In this document: positions 14,167-14,238 of the stretch, one piece after another
Layout of the letters: each line of letters starts with the position of its first letter
Numbering within the stretch: the stretch's first letter is position 1
Assembly: GCA_021161105.1 (NCBI GenBank)
Contig: JAGHBG010000251.1
Coordinates: 1 to 14,238, forward strand
Reading direction: 5' to 3'
Origin: Thermotogaceae bacterium
Lineage (GTDB): Bacteria > Thermotogota > Thermotogae > Thermotogales > Thermotogaceae
Length of the DNA: 14,238 nucleotides
Program-made: the position numbers and the translations under genes
Notes under the pieces: generated by a model
Told to the model about the DNA's origin: nothing
Seen by the model: the letters and a program-made list of their open reading frames with translations, nothing else
Databases searched by the model: none

Positions 14167-14238
14167 TTTTATAAAAGCTATGAATCATTATTACCTAAAG
14201 TTGTTATTAAGATACTACTTGTTCATATAGTAGCACTT
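14167..14238 (-). promoter_or_regulatory. Upstream region of the operon: likely promoter/operator
   Basis: This AT-rich leader should hold the operon promoter. A TAATAAT (minus strand, 14193 down to 14187) could be the -10, but no good -35 is visible at the right distance. An imperfect inverted repeat, CTACT-N9-AGTAG (14215-14233), is a possible TetR-type operator. Its arms are only 5 bp and the region is cut by the window edge, so both readings are tentative. Confidence 0.25.

Noticed and set aside
1..14238. CRISPR arrays, insertion sequences, tRNA or rRNA genes
   Set aside because: No regularly spaced repeats, transposase-like products, terminal inverted repeats or recognisable structural RNA were seen by eye. 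Coding fills nearly the whole window.

Overview
The window is AT-rich bacterial DNA, densely packed, with strong purine-rich ribosome binding sites (GGAGG and GAGGTGAT variants), frequent GTG starts, many 4-nt ATGA/GTGA overlaps and AGA/ATA-rich coding. Together with the gene content (periplasmic HtrA, PEGA/FlgD-like surface protein, MeaB-type GTPase, branched-chain-type ABC importer) this suits a thermophilic anaerobe such as a member of the Thermotogota. That placement is an inference; no rRNA or other phylogenetic marker is present.

Left part (1-1700, minus strand): a metallo-beta-lactamase-fold hydrolase followed, with a 16-nt overlap, by a MeaB/ArgK-type G3E GTPase. A consensus TTGACA element lies upstream. 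The next gene probably starts at the window edge (TAATG).

Middle part (1783-4096, plus strand): a secreted HtrA/Deg serine protease with two PDZ domains, a strong hairpin terminator, and a secreted, C-terminally anchored PEGA/FlgD-Ig-like protein. A second hairpin (4212-4234) separates this from the convergent operon on the right.

Right part (4234-14154, minus strand): nine tightly spaced genes that look like one operon. In transcription order they are a regulator made of two complete TetR units in one polypeptide; an acetyl-CoA hydrolase/CoA-transferase family protein; a thiolase; a FabG-like SDR dehydrogenase with an NAD-type Asp; a periplasmic binding protein of the LivK type; LivG; LivH; a LivM permease fused to a complete alpha/beta-hydrolase; and a KAS III-like protein that keeps the nucleophile Cys but appears to lack the His and Asn partners. 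No LivF and no acyl-CoA dehydrogenase or enoyl-CoA hydratase is present.

Working interpretation (inference): the operon imports a carboxylic acid or its ester, lactone or oligomer, hydrolyses it at the inner mouth of the transporter, loads it onto CoA, oxidises a 3-hydroxyacyl-CoA and thiolyses it to acetyl-CoA, under control of the double TetR protein. A 3-hydroxyacid ester such as a hydroxybutyrate oligomer would fit the enzyme set without further enzymes. The most unusual elements are the LivM-hydrolase fusion, the tandem TetR, the divergent KAS III-like protein and the single ATPase.
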